Origin: Candidatus Omnitrophota bacterium
GTDB taxonomy: Bacteria > Hinthialibacterota > Hinthialibacteria > Hinthialibacterales > Hinthialibacteraceae
Assembly: GCA_016934335.1 (NCBI GenBank)
Contig: JAFGTC010000175.1
Location: forward strand, 1 to 59,421
Reading direction: 5' to 3'
Length of the DNA stretch: 59,421 bases
The notes beneath the pieces were generated by a model. It saw only the letters and a program-made list of their open reading frames with translations. It was not told the origin of the DNA and ran no database searches. Both the position numbers and the translations under genes were made by a program. Each line of letters starts with the position of its first letter. Position 1 is the stretch's first letter. Below are positions 9,198 to 17,652 of the stretch, piece after piece.

Positions 9198-10058
9198 ATG
9201 AAAGATAACTTATTGCACATTTACCGGAACACGCCGTTCGGGCGCGAAACGCTCATGCAATCGATCTACTTTTGCCGGATGATGAAGAACATTTACTTGA
9301 GCGTGTATATCCCTAAACACACTCAGTTTTTGATGTATTTCGAAAGCGAAGTGGTCACGATCGATCTGGATTCCTCTTATGTGGCTTCCCCGGACGCCGC
9401 CCAGGAACGAGTCGCCAAGATGATAAAAGAAGCGGGACAGAGTTTTCGGTTTCTTGAACCTACTGATTTTACAGCCAATACGCTTCCCAACTTGCCCGCT
9501 AACATGACCTATATGACCTGCCCGCGCAGCATTGTCGATTCAACCAGTCATATTGGCATCGGGTATATCGGATCGCGCGTACGCCGCATCGTGAAAAACG
9601 CCCAGTTTCCCGTTCTCATAACGCCGCCCAGTTATAAAGAGTGGAAATCCATTACAGTCTTCTACGGAGGCTCCAAACTTGGACGCAACGCCGTTCGAAC
9701 CGCGTTTCATATGGCCGATCGAACGGGCCTCCCCCTGACGATCTTCACTCAATTGGAGCCCAAATTCTCCGATACTTACGAGAAGAATCTCAAAGAGGGT
9801 GGTTTATTGGACCGCATCAAACAGGATAATATCAAGTGGCGGATTTACGACGGCGGCAACCTGGAAGAAAATTTATTCAACGTTCCCTTTGATTCGATCA
9901 TGGTCGTCGGCGCAGCGGGGCATGGGAGCATGAAAGAATTGTTATTCGGCAGCAAGTTAGAGACAATTCAGCGCACTCTGCCTAACCCCATTCTGGTCGT
10001 CGGCCCCCATTGCACCCACTCTGACGACTATATAGTTGATGCGCCTTCAACTAACTGA
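9198..10058 (+). CDS. Universal stress protein (UspA-like), 286 residues
   Basis: The C-terminal half carries the Usp nucleotide-binding signature GAAGHGSMKELLFGSK..., a G-2x-G-9x-G(S) pattern, followed by NPILVV. The N-terminal half is a diverged Usp fold with a region ending IVKNAQFPVLITPPS, so this looks like a tandem Usp in which only the second half keeps the ATP loop. Usp proteins are cytoplasmic stress effectors. A GGGAG ribosome binding site lies six bases before the ATG at 9198, and the gene follows the ClC stop by 21 bp, placing it third in the EIIA/ClC/Usp operon. The first 40 residues are not typical of Usp proteins and may contact a partner. It converges with the amidohydrolase gene. 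Confidence 0.82.
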   Translation: MKDNLLHIYRNTPFGRETLMQSIYFCRMMKNIYLSVYIPKHTQFLMYFESEVVTIDLDSSYVASPDAAQERVAKMIKEAGQSFRFLEPTDFTANTLPNLPANMTYMTCPRSIVDSTSHIGIGYIGSRVRRIVKNAQFPVLITPPSYKEWKSITVFYGGSKLGRNAVRTAFHMADRTGLPLTIFTQLEPKFSDTYEKNLKEGGLLDRIKQDNIKWRIYDGGNLEENLFNVPFDSIMVVGAAGHGSMKELLFGSKLETIQRTLPNPILVVGPHCTHSDDYIVDAPSTN

Positions 10059-10110
10059 AGACCGACGGCGAAGATCTCCGCTTGCCAGCCGCCGGCCGCC
10101 TCCCGTTTAA

Positions 10111-11514
10111 TCAGATCTCCCGATATATTTTCCGGGCGTTCTCGGCGAAATAACGCCTGGCGAGAGAGAGCGCGGCGGCGTGATCGAATCGCCCCTGATC
10201 CACGCGCTTCTGGAGAACATCCGCCAGAATTGTCCGGCAATGGCGCAACGAGCCGGCCGCCATTTCCACCGACGTGGAATCGTGGCCGATCATCACCTTC
10301 GAATCGGGGAGATATCCAATATACGTTTCCATGCTTTGCTGGAAAAATTCCAGATTTAATACAGGCGTCCAGCAAGGATCGATGTACGCATTGGAAAAGG
10401 ATTTGGCCAGGTAGGCCGCTTCTTTCATGAACGGCCAGCAGTGCAGCATTACAAAATTAACCTGCGGAAATGCGCGAAACAGCGTTTGCAGAGGCATGGG
10501 ATTGGAATCGGGCAGGTTGTGAGTTCCTACGTGGATCTGGTGCGGCCATCCCCGCTTGGCCGCCAGCTCGGCGCATTCATTCATCACAAAATTTCCAAAA
10601 ATCAGTTGTTTTGCATGGTCGTCCGTCGGCTCGAAAAGCACGTCGGAATCTTTGGGCCGCGCAAAGTCGAGATGCCGGCTGTAAGCCTGCATCTGCTTGG
10701 TTCCGGCAAAACCCGCCCGATCGGCAAGATCGAAGCATTTTGCCAGGAATTCGCGAAACGCATCGGCGTTGGTCGGATCGATACCCGTCTTTTCCACGCA
10801 AAAACGCATGGCTTCTGTCGGCTTTTGATAAAACGTGCAAAATTGATCGATGCGCAGCAACGGCGCCATGATTTCCCGCTCGTTCGGATTATCCCGCTCA
10901 AAACCGAATTCCAGTTGAACCGGCCGGAGGATTTTCTGGATTTTCATAATCCCGCATGCTTCCTTGTACCAACTCATCAAACGGGAATAGCGATCCTGCA
11001 CTTTGCGGTCGAGTTCTACGACGGAATCTTTCGAGTCGGCGGCGAACAGTTTTTGCAGCGTAACGCCATATAGTGAATGGAAGCCGGCATTCAAGCATGA
11101 AAACCACCCGGTTGATTCCAATCCATCCAATATGCGGCGCACGGAATCCCAGGCCGCATAGGGATCTTTCCGAAACCAATCCTTGAGCGCCTTAAATCCT
11201 TCGCGGCGCGCTTCAGCATGCCGATCGATGCCTTTCGAGTGAGTCGCCATGCCCGAATAGGGATCGAAAAGAATGTCCAACAGCGACGCGTCCTCCGGTT
11301 CGACGCCCATTTTCAAATCGGCTATAAATCCCGATTCGCGCCATCCAATGGCGTTGATCGATCCCCAATGCTCATGACCGGATAGATTGGGCAGTTCCAG
11401 GATTTCGTCTCGTAACGATTTGGCATCAGCGACGCCCTGCTTCGATGGAAATATCGCTGCGCCGACTCCGGCGCCGGCTGTCGCCATCAATCCGCGGCGG
11501 GTTAGCTTCGACAT
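10111..11514 (-). CDS. Tat-exported amidohydrolase-2 family metal-dependent hydrolase
   Basis: 467 residues from the ATG at 11514. The N-terminus TRRGLMATAGAGVGAA is a twin-arginine signal, predicting export of a folded, metal-loaded enzyme. The mature part is a TIM-barrel amidohydrolase: HxH metal ligands in SGHEHWGS (His47, His49), a strand-end IHVGTH motif and IGHDSTS with the catalytic Asp late in the barrel. Uronate isomerases share this fold and the long DPYSGM.../DWFRKDPYAAW-type insertions, so the substrate may be a sugar acid, but this is open. A longer TTG-started frame to 11634 would add 40 residues before the Tat motif and overlap the divergent gene's 5' region, so I reject it. 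It is divergent from a CobW-type GTPase that might serve metal delivery. Confidence 0.82.
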   Translation of the reverse strand: MSKLTRRGLMATAGAGVGAAIFPSKQGVADAKSLRDEILELPNLSGHEHWGSINAIGWRESGFIADLKMGVEPEDASLLDILFDPYSGMATHSKGIDRHAEARREGFKALKDWFRKDPYAAWDSVRRILDGLESTGWFSCLNAGFHSLYGVTLQKLFAADSKDSVVELDRKVQDRYSRLMSWYKEACGIMKIQKILRPVQLEFGFERDNPNEREIMAPLLRIDQFCTFYQKPTEAMRFCVEKTGIDPTNADAFREFLAKCFDLADRAGFAGTKQMQAYSRHLDFARPKDSDVLFEPTDDHAKQLIFGNFVMNECAELAAKRGWPHQIHVGTHNLPDSNPMPLQTLFRAFPQVNFVMLHCWPFMKEAAYLAKSFSNAYIDPCWTPVLNLEFFQQSMETYIGYLPDSKVMIGHDSTSVEMAAGSLRHCRTILADVLQKRVDQGRFDHAAALSLARRYFAENARKIYREI

Positions 11515-11663
11515 AGTCTGATAAACCATCCTCAGAAATAAGCTGATATGGTTAACCTTATCAAGACAAAACGGCAGAGGCAAGCGAGCGTATCCTGAAT
11601 GGATAAAAAATGCAAAAATAGGTGGGAAGTTCAATTACTCTTTGCGCCGAGGTGACAATCAAC

Positions 11664-12836
11664 ATGGAAAATCAAGAGGTTCAAGCCCGTTTGTTTGTCG
11701 TTGGAGGATTTTTGGGAGCCGGAAAGACCACTGCTTTGACCGCGCTGGCGGACCATTTTATTCGCCGGAGAAAGCGCGTCGCCATGATCACCAACGATCA
11801 AACCGATGGATTGGTGGACAGCGAAATTGTGCGCACTCATGGAATCCAGTACCGTGAAATTTCGGGGGCGTGCTTCTGCGCCCGATTTCGAGACTTCCTC
11901 TACGCCGCCGATGCGCTGCTGCAGGAGATCCAGCCCGATGTCATTCTCGCCGAACCGGTCGGTTCGGCGGCCGATTTAATCGCGACGGTGATCAAGCCTC
12001 TTCGAACCTACACGCAAGACCGCTACAAAGTCATGCCGTTGACCGTACTCGCGGATCCCCTGCGAATCGGCGAAATGCTTCCTGACGACCAACAGACTGT
12101 CGCAGCTTCGCCATGGCCGGATGAGATTCGCTATCTCTACGATCATCAGCTGCGAGAAGCGGATTGCATTTTGATGACGAAATCGGATCTGGCGTCCGAG
12201 CGTGAAAAAGAGAACGCTCGCCGGATTCTTGTGCGCCGCTTCCACGCCCTGCGCCCGGCTCTTCCAATCCTGCCCTTTTCCGCCGTGACCGGCGCGGGGC
12301 TGCCTGAATGGCTGTCTCATCTGGAAGCGATCGGCCAAACAGGCTCACTCCCGCTGGCATCTTTTGATCGAGACCGTCACGCTAAAGCCGAATCGGCGCT
12401 CGGATGGCTCAATTTGGAGGCGCAAGTCATCCCGGAAAACGGCGGGCATGATATCGATGCAGCGGCTCTGATACACGGATTCCTTCAGCGCCTCAACGAC
12501 ATCATGAGCGGCGCGCCGGTAGGCCACTTAAAGATCTTCGCCGAAGCGGCCGGCAATGCGATCAAAGCCAGCATTGTGGATTGGCGACTGGGATACGCCA
12601 TGGATGCATTCGAATCTGACGCCTTGAAACCTGATGCGATAACTCGGCCTGCGGGATCGGCGCGGATTCTCGTCAACCTGCGCGCCATTCGCGATCCCAA
12701 TGAGTTAGCGCAGCAGACAATCCATGCCCTGCGCGATGCGGCTTCTTTGCAAAATTCCATGATTCAGATTACCAAAGAAAAAGCGCTGCGACCGGGCAAG
12801 CTAAAGCCTACTTATCGGATCGGAGGCGACCAGTAG
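11664..12836 (+). CDS. CobW/P47K-type G3E GTPase (putative metallochaperone)
   Basis: 390 residues. Walker A is GGFLGAGKT (residues 14-22), the base-recognition motif is TKSD (172-175) and the Glu-rich switch motif is AEPVGS (about 96-101). The usual CxCC metal-binding loop is replaced by GACFCARF (Cys70, Cys72). A C-terminal CobW-C-like region is hard to delimit. G3E GTPases insert metals such as Zn, Co or Ni into target enzymes in the cytoplasm. GAGGTGA nine bases before the ATG at 11664 defines the start; an upstream TTG at 11622 is not needed. Divergence from a metal-dependent Tat-exported hydrolase makes a chaperone-client relation possible, since Tat substrates fold before export. This is an inference from position. 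Confidence 0.85.
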   Translation: MENQEVQARLFVVGGFLGAGKTTALTALADHFIRRRKRVAMITNDQTDGLVDSEIVRTHGIQYREISGACFCARFRDFLYAADALLQEIQPDVILAEPVGSAADLIATVIKPLRTYTQDRYKVMPLTVLADPLRIGEMLPDDQQTVAASPWPDEIRYLYDHQLREADCILMTKSDLASEREKENARRILVRRFHALRPALPILPFSAVTGAGLPEWLSHLEAIGQTGSLPLASFDRDRHAKAESALGWLNLEAQVIPENGGHDIDAAALIHGFLQRLNDIMSGAPVGHLKIFAEAAGNAIKASIVDWRLGYAMDAFESDALKPDAITRPAGSARILVNLRAIRDPNELAQQTIHALRDAASLQNSMIQITKEKALRPGKLKPTYRIGGDQ

Positions 12837-12850
12837 CCGGCTGAATCCGC

Positions 12851-14056
12851 TCAGGCTTCGTAAAAAATTTCCGCCGGCTTGTCATGACTTAAAAAATGGA
12901 TGGGACTGGCCGTCAGCCCGTAAGCGCCGCTGTTAAAGAATACAATGGAATCTCCGGGGGAAATGCGAACGTCACAGGGAATTTGATCGGCGAGCACATC
13001 CTGGGGCGTGCATAATTTACCCGCGACGGTCAGAGAATATTTCGGACATGGTTTTTGGTCCGTTTGGGGAAGAATATCCATTTCGAAATTTCGTTTGATG
13101 ACCTGCCCCATGCCGCCGGCGAGAAGATAATTCTGGTGCATCCCTCCGTCGACGATGGCGTAAAAACGGTTTTGGTTCTGTTTTGTGTACAAGACTCGAG
13201 TCGCATAAACGCCGCTTTCCGCTACAAGAAAGCGCCCCGGCTCGATCTTCAATTCAATGGTCTTCAATCGGGGAGAATTCAATACGTTTTGAAGACGAGA
13301 CGATAGAAATTCCAGATCCAGTTTTTCCTGATGGGAGAAATAATCGATTCCCCAGCCGCCCCCCACATTGATTTTCTGCAGCGGTTTTCCTAAAAGATAT
13401 TCAATATGCAAAGCCAGATCAACAATAAGCGAGACCGACTCCGCCATGGCCCCCGCATCGAGAACCTGCGAACCCAGGTGAGCATGCACGCCGCTGAATT
13501 GCACAGATTCGAACTGCGAACGGATCCAATCGATTTGAGACTCCACTTGCTTAACGGGGATGCCGAATTGCGAAGCGCCGGCCATGCTGAGCCCGCATGG
13601 AATTTTCGATTGTGGATTGATGCGCAATCCCACATGGGGACGCAGGTCATGTTCTTGGCTGAGTTGAACAATCAACCTCAATTCTTCCGGGCTTTCCACG
13701 TTGACGGCGCCAATGTTGCGGGATAGAGCGTCCAACAATTCATCCTTGGTCTTTCCCGGACCGCTGAACTCGATCTTCGAAGCGGGAATGCCCGCTTTCA
13801 GGGCGGCTTGCAGTTCTCCTTTCGACGCCGCGTCGGCGCCAAGATTCAATTGAGCCATGGTTCGCAGAATAGTTGGATGCGGATTGGCTTTCACCGCATA
13901 GAGCATCGTGAAGCGCGCACCCAAGCATTGATCGACCCGCTTCACTTGGCGGCGAATGATATCCGGAAAATAGAGGTAGCATGGGCTTTCCGCGCTCCGC
14001 GCAATCGCCGCCAGTTTTTCTTTAGTGATAATCGAGTAAAAATCGTTTCTTTTCAT
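12851..14056 (-). CDS. PLP-dependent amino acid decarboxylase, ornithine/diaminopimelate decarboxylase fold
   Basis: 401 residues of fold-type III. The PLP lysine is Lys56 in YAVKANPH. The phosphate-binding GGGWGID sits at 232-238, EPGR at 272-275, and the C-terminal active-site Cys in GKLCTPQDV is Cys349. Known members decarboxylate diaminopimelate, ornithine, arginine or related amino acids; I cannot assign the substrate. Its start lies 12 bp downstream of the adenylating ligase stop, so the two are cotranscribed. The pair ligase + PLP decarboxylase is characteristic of exosortase-A-associated exopolysaccharide clusters (families known as TIGR03098 and TIGR03099). No lysA-pathway neighbour is present, so a housekeeping DapDC role is less likely. 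It converges with the CobW-type gene, ending 14 bp away. Confidence 0.88.
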   Translation of the reverse strand: MKRNDFYSIITKEKLAAIARSAESPCYLYFPDIIRRQVKRVDQCLGARFTMLYAVKANPHPTILRTMAQLNLGADAASKGELQAALKAGIPASKIEFSGPGKTKDELLDALSRNIGAVNVESPEELRLIVQLSQEHDLRPHVGLRINPQSKIPCGLSMAGASQFGIPVKQVESQIDWIRSQFESVQFSGVHAHLGSQVLDAGAMAESVSLIVDLALHIEYLLGKPLQKINVGGGWGIDYFSHQEKLDLEFLSSRLQNVLNSPRLKTIELKIEPGRFLVAESGVYATRVLYTKQNQNRFYAIVDGGMHQNYLLAGGMGQVIKRNFEMDILPQTDQKPCPKYSLTVAGKLCTPQDVLADQIPCDVRISPGDSIVFFNSGAYGLTASPIHFLSHDKPAEIFYEA

Positions 14057-14068
14057 GATTCACGCGTC

Positions 14069-15709
14069 TTATAGAACAGGATCATTTCCATGATTCGACT
14101 TGGTTTGGGGGATCATAGCGGCCGCTTTCTTCTTATCAATTTTCCCGGAGCCGGTTCGTGGAAAAGCTCTTACGAAATGAATCCATCGGGGAGCCATATA
14201 AGTCGGCAGTCTCCCCGATAAGAATTTTTTTATTTCACTTTCAGTAACGGTTGATCCTCGGCGCAATTGCACGACGGCGCATATTTGTGTTTCATCCCGC
14301 TCGTCCTTGATTCCTAAAACCAGACTTTCCTGAACCTCTTCATGAACAGATAACGCCGCTTCGATCTCTTTGGGATAAATCCTGTTTCCCCGAATTTTCA
14401 GCATATCATCCATCCGCCCCAAGAAATACAGATACCCGTCATCGTCAAATTTTCCTAAATCCCCCGTAAATACGACCAGATCGTCATCGATTCGGGCCGA
14501 AAAAGGATTTTTCCGCATCTTTCTCTGAGTGGCTTGTGGATCGTCGATATAGCCAAGCATCGTTCCCATGCCTTGATGCAAAATCTCACCCGGCTCGTTC
14601 GGACCGGCTTTGCGTCCATCCGAAGTCATGACATAGACCTTCGTCTGCTCCAGCGTCCTCCCGATCGAGGTCATTTTTCGGCTGAAATCCTCCGGCGTCA
14701 ACATGCAGCTGCGGAAGGCTTCGGTTTGACCGTATGTCTTGTAAATATCCGCATGGGGGAACAAATCTCGCAATTGCTGGAGGCGACGCCGCGGCATGTC
14801 GCCGCCGGAGACGGTCAAATATCGCAGCGAATTTTTGCTAAAAAAAAGAAGGCTTTCTCTTTGAGAAAGCACATCGCTCCAGATCGACGGGACCGCGGAT
14901 ATCCCGGTTATCTTATATTTCTCGACGGCGGCCGCGATGTCCTGTGGCAGCCACGAATTCATCAAAACGATTTGTGCGCCCGATCGCAGCGAAGAGTGAA
15001 GTTGATTGAGCCCTACATCGAACGAAAAAGGAAGCAGATTGAGCAAGCGATCGGAAGAGCTCAATCGATATGCTTCGTATTCCGAAAGAACGCGCCGGTT
15101 AAGATCCTCGCAGGAAACGAGAACTCCCTTCGGAGCGCCGGTAGAGCCCGACGTGAATAACGCCAGCGCAGGCTCTTCTTCCCTGCGTTTCGCTTCAATT
15201 TCTATATCGTCTCTCATTGGATTTAAATCGGATCGAAACGAATAAACCTCCCATCGCCGCGAAAGCCTATCCAAGGCTTCTTTTTGAAACGGCGCCATTT
15301 CATCTTCGTCAAAGTGAATGAAACGAGTTCCATCGATAAGATCAGCTTCCATGGCGGATAATTTGATCAAGCCGGCGTTATCGGAAATAATCATGGATGT
15401 TCGACAGGCGCGAATGGTGGAAGCGATTTGATAAATGGAATATTTCGGCTGGATGCTGTAAAACACGGCCCCGCAGCGAAGAGCCGATACCATAGCGACG
15501 ACATGGGCAGACGATCGGATCATGAATAATCCGATAAATTCCCCCGTTTTCAATCCCAACGACTGGAGATATTGTGCGAATCGGTTGGATTGACAACGAA
15601 GATCACCATAGGTGAGTTCCTTCTTCGCATCATGTCGAATATGTTGAATCACGGCGTTTTGCGTGCTGCAATTGGCAAACGTTTTCAATAATTCTGACAA
15701 AAAAATCAT
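14069..15709 (-). CDS. AMP-forming acyl/aminoacyl-carrier ligase (DltA / exosortase-A-associated ligase-like)
   Basis: 546 residues, full-length ANL superfamily adenylating enzyme. Core motifs are LFTSGSTGAPKGV (185-197), KTYGQTEAF, FTGDLG, GRMDDMLKIRGNRIYPKEIE and the C-terminal catalytic lysine in RTGSGKIDKKK. It would activate an acid or amino acid as the adenylate and load it on a phosphopantetheine thiol. No carrier gene is adjacent, but an ACP domain with a DSL motif is fused to a FemAB protein at 22986-24278. Together with the downstream decarboxylase it resembles the ligase/decarboxylase pair of exosortase-A EPS loci, and with the MBOAT and SGNH genes at 24-27 kb it resembles DltA. 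The start is ATG at 15709; no strong ribosome binding site is visible. Confidence 0.9.
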   Translation of the reverse strand: MIFLSELLKTFANCSTQNAVIQHIRHDAKKELTYGDLRCQSNRFAQYLQSLGLKTGEFIGLFMIRSSAHVVAMVSALRCGAVFYSIQPKYSIYQIASTIRACRTSMIISDNAGLIKLSAMEADLIDGTRFIHFDEDEMAPFQKEALDRLSRRWEVYSFRSDLNPMRDDIEIEAKRREEEPALALFTSGSTGAPKGVLVSCEDLNRRVLSEYEAYRLSSSDRLLNLLPFSFDVGLNQLHSSLRSGAQIVLMNSWLPQDIAAAVEKYKITGISAVPSIWSDVLSQRESLLFFSKNSLRYLTVSGGDMPRRRLQQLRDLFPHADIYKTYGQTEAFRSCMLTPEDFSRKMTSIGRTLEQTKVYVMTSDGRKAGPNEPGEILHQGMGTMLGYIDDPQATQRKMRKNPFSARIDDDLVVFTGDLGKFDDDGYLYFLGRMDDMLKIRGNRIYPKEIEAALSVHEEVQESLVLGIKDERDETQICAVVQLRRGSTVTESEIKKFLSGRLPTYMAPRWIHFVRAFPRTGSGKIDKKKAAAMIPQTKSNHGNDPVL

Positions 15710-15795
15710 AATTTTATAAAAAAATACGTCGATTTAAATAGAATCAAACCAAAATCTTATCCAATTTACACTCAATTCCTTCCATCTCCGCTTCA

Positions 15796-15824
15796 TATAT
15801 ACAATCGGTTGCCGAAAATTACAA
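15796..15824 (-). promoter_or_regulatory. Possible promoter of the ligase-decarboxylase operon
   Basis: On the minus strand TTGTAA (15819-15824) and TATATA (15796-15801) are separated by 17 bp and lie about 90 bp upstream of the ligase ATG. Each box matches consensus at four of six positions, and the region is AT-rich, so the call is tentative. Confidence 0.35.
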
Positions 15825-15991
15825 ATAAGAATTTTTTCACCTCCAGACAAATTCAGAAAAATGTCCGAGAGAGAAAAAACTCATTTAATTTCCGTTATTT
15901 TGATATATAATATAGCGAATACGATTGTTTTTGATATATTTTTTTAAAATAAATATCAAATATTCATGATAATATGAAAGGGAATTCCGTC

Positions 15992-17275
15992 ATGAAATCG
16001 CTTTATAGTTTTATTTTCATGCTCATTTTTATCGGCCCGGCGTTTACGCAAAATATCAACACAGGCGAGTTTTTCCCCGACGCTAATTTCCGCGCCGCCG
16101 TGGAAGCATTCATGGAAACAACGGAGGGGGGAGAATTCACGGCGGATCAAGCGGCCGCCAAGACGGGAGAACTCAACATTCTGCGCAAAAAAATCAAATC
16201 TGTGCAAGGCGTCGAGTTTTTTACTCATATCACCGAGCTCAATTGCGCGGAGAACCTGATCTCCGAACTCGACCTCTCGAAAAACACTCATTTGGAAGCG
16301 CTCAATTGCAGCGCGAATCTGTTATCCGCATTGGAAGTTTCGCAAAATGTCGCCCTCACTCGATTGAGCTGCCAAAATAACAGTTTGTCATTTTTAGATC
16401 TTTCTCAAAACACGGCGTTAGCCTTACTCGAATGCGACAATAACCTTCTCGAAAATCTTGATTTAACCAACAAATTGCTTCTGGCTTTTCTCGATTGCAA
16501 TAACAATCGATTGAACAGCCTGACTTTGCCCAAGGGAGATTCGCTGCAACAGGTTCATTGCTTTAACAACCAATTGACTCAACTCGATGCGTCCAATAAT
16601 GTTTCATTGACTCTTTTGGACTGCTCGAAAAATCAAATCTCCACAGTGAAGTTATCGAACAACACATCCCTCAATACTCTGGCTTGTAAAGAGAATTTGC
16701 TCACGGAATTGGACGTCACAACCAACACAAACCTGAAAGAAATTGTTTGTTCGAATAATTCAATATCGACTCTCGATCTTTCTCAAAATTTGAACCTGGA
16801 ATCGTTGGACTGCTCCAACAATCTCATTGACGAATTGGATATAACGAACAATCCGGTGCTCCTGACCGTAAATTGCTCGCAAAACAATCTCTCTTCTCTG
16901 GATATGACCAACAATTTTCTGTTAATTGACGTCGTTTGTCACACCAACCAATGTTCATCCCTATTGGCGACGTCCGACAATATCATCCAAAGTTTGAATT
17001 GCCATCACAACCAATTGGAAAGCATTCATGAGATGGTTCAGGTCGAATCGCTGGGCGCTGGAATACTCGGAAAATTCGATGTCCGCTGGAACAATCTCAA
17101 TTGCAGCGATATCGACGACATCCTGTTTTTCTTCTTCAAATTAGGCGATCCAGTCTTTTTCAGTTTTCAACCGGACGTTCTTAAATCCGGTTTTGCATTT
17201 TCCCCCCAAAACAATATAGATCCATTCAATCCGTTTGACTGCCAAGTGGCCGTAACAAATTGGCGCCTCTATTAA
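15992..17275 (+). CDS. Secreted leucine-rich repeat protein with 13 exact 21-residue repeats
   Basis: 427 residues. The N-terminus has a signal peptide (KSLYSFIFMLIFIGPAFTQ) followed by a short cap region (about 20-77) and then thirteen consecutive repeats of exactly 21 residues (78-350). Each has a Leu pattern plus a Cys at repeat position 8 and Asn at position 11 (LxCxxNxLxxLDLSxN). Such repeats form a curved solenoid and usually bind proteins or glycans at the cell surface. The C-terminus contains an FFFFKLGDPVFFSF segment but no recognised anchor. ATG 15992 is chosen over ATG 15974 because AAAGGGA lies eight bases upstream of it. The last residues are NWRLY; no PEP-CTERM, LPXTG or por-sorting signal is seen. 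It stands between the ligase operon and a giant surface protein. Confidence 0.9.
   Translation: MKSLYSFIFMLIFIGPAFTQNINTGEFFPDANFRAAVEAFMETTEGGEFTADQAAAKTGELNILRKKIKSVQGVEFFTHITELNCAENLISELDLSKNTHLEALNCSANLLSALEVSQNVALTRLSCQNNSLSFLDLSQNTALALLECDNNLLENLDLTNKLLLAFLDCNNNRLNSLTLPKGDSLQQVHCFNNQLTQLDASNNVSLTLLDCSKNQISTVKLSNNTSLNTLACKENLLTELDVTTNTNLKEIVCSNNSISTLDLSQNLNLESLDCSNNLIDELDITNNPVLLTVNCSQNNLSSLDMTNNFLLIDVVCHTNQCSSLLATSDNIIQSLNCHHNQLESIHEMVQVESLGAGILGKFDVRWNNLNCSDIDDILFFFFKLGDPVFFSFQPDVLKSGFAFSPQNNIDPFNPFDCQVAVTNWRLY
16223..17041 (+). repeat. Array of 13 LRR-coding units of 63 bp
   Basis: Thirteen in-frame units of 63 bp each code for 21 residues with no insertion or deletion between them. 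DNA identity between units is low, while the protein pattern (Cys at position 8, Asn at 11, Leu at 3, 6, 12 and 16) is kept, which points to an old array under selection rather than a recent tandem expansion. Confidence 0.85.
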
Positions 17276-17284
17276 GGCGCCTTT
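17262..17284 (+). terminator. Terminator-like hairpin overlapping the LRR gene stop codon
   Basis: GGCGCCT (17262-17268) pairs with AGGCGCC (17275-17281) around a six-base loop and is followed by TTT. The stop codon TAA (17273-17275) lies in the loop and stem. The T run is short, so efficiency is uncertain. Confidence 0.5.
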
Positions 17285-17370
17285 GTACCCACCCCCGAAT
17301 TCCTCGATCGAATCGCCTCAGCCTATTCCGGGGTAAAATTGGAATATTCCGTTTTATTTTTGAAAATATA

Positions 17371-17399
17371 TTGACAAATTGATTCAATAATTGTATATT
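17371..17399 (+). promoter_or_regulatory. Strong sigma-70-type promoter for the giant surface protein
   Basis: TTGACA (17371-17376, perfect) and TATATT (17394-17399) with the optimal 17-bp spacer. Transcription would start near 17406, giving an unusually long leader of about 245 nt before the ATG at 17653. Apart from this promoter, the gap 17285-17652 holds no gene I can support; GGAGAAGAG just before 17653 is the ribosome binding site. Confidence 0.65.
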
Positions 17400-17652
17400 T
17401 ACTTCCGTTATCTAGTAAAGTTGAGGGAGAACTGTAGGTTTTGAAGGCAATGAGAACATGGATTGGATTGCAACGAAACATTACTTCTTACAACGGATTG
17501 GATTTTCCGCCGACGGTCTACAGTTTCATTTGAATGTGTTTTTGTACAAGAAGTCAATCTTCACAGATGAGATCAAGTTGTTTGAAATGAAATGTTTATG
17601 TGATTGATACGGAAGCGGTTCTGAAACATTATCAGTTTTACGGAGAAGAGCG

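Noticed and set aside
17450..17533. Possible 27-residue leader peptide in the long leader of the giant surface protein
   Set aside because: The only purine-rich site (GAAGG) is too close to the ATG and the peptide has no regulatory feature such as a codon run.
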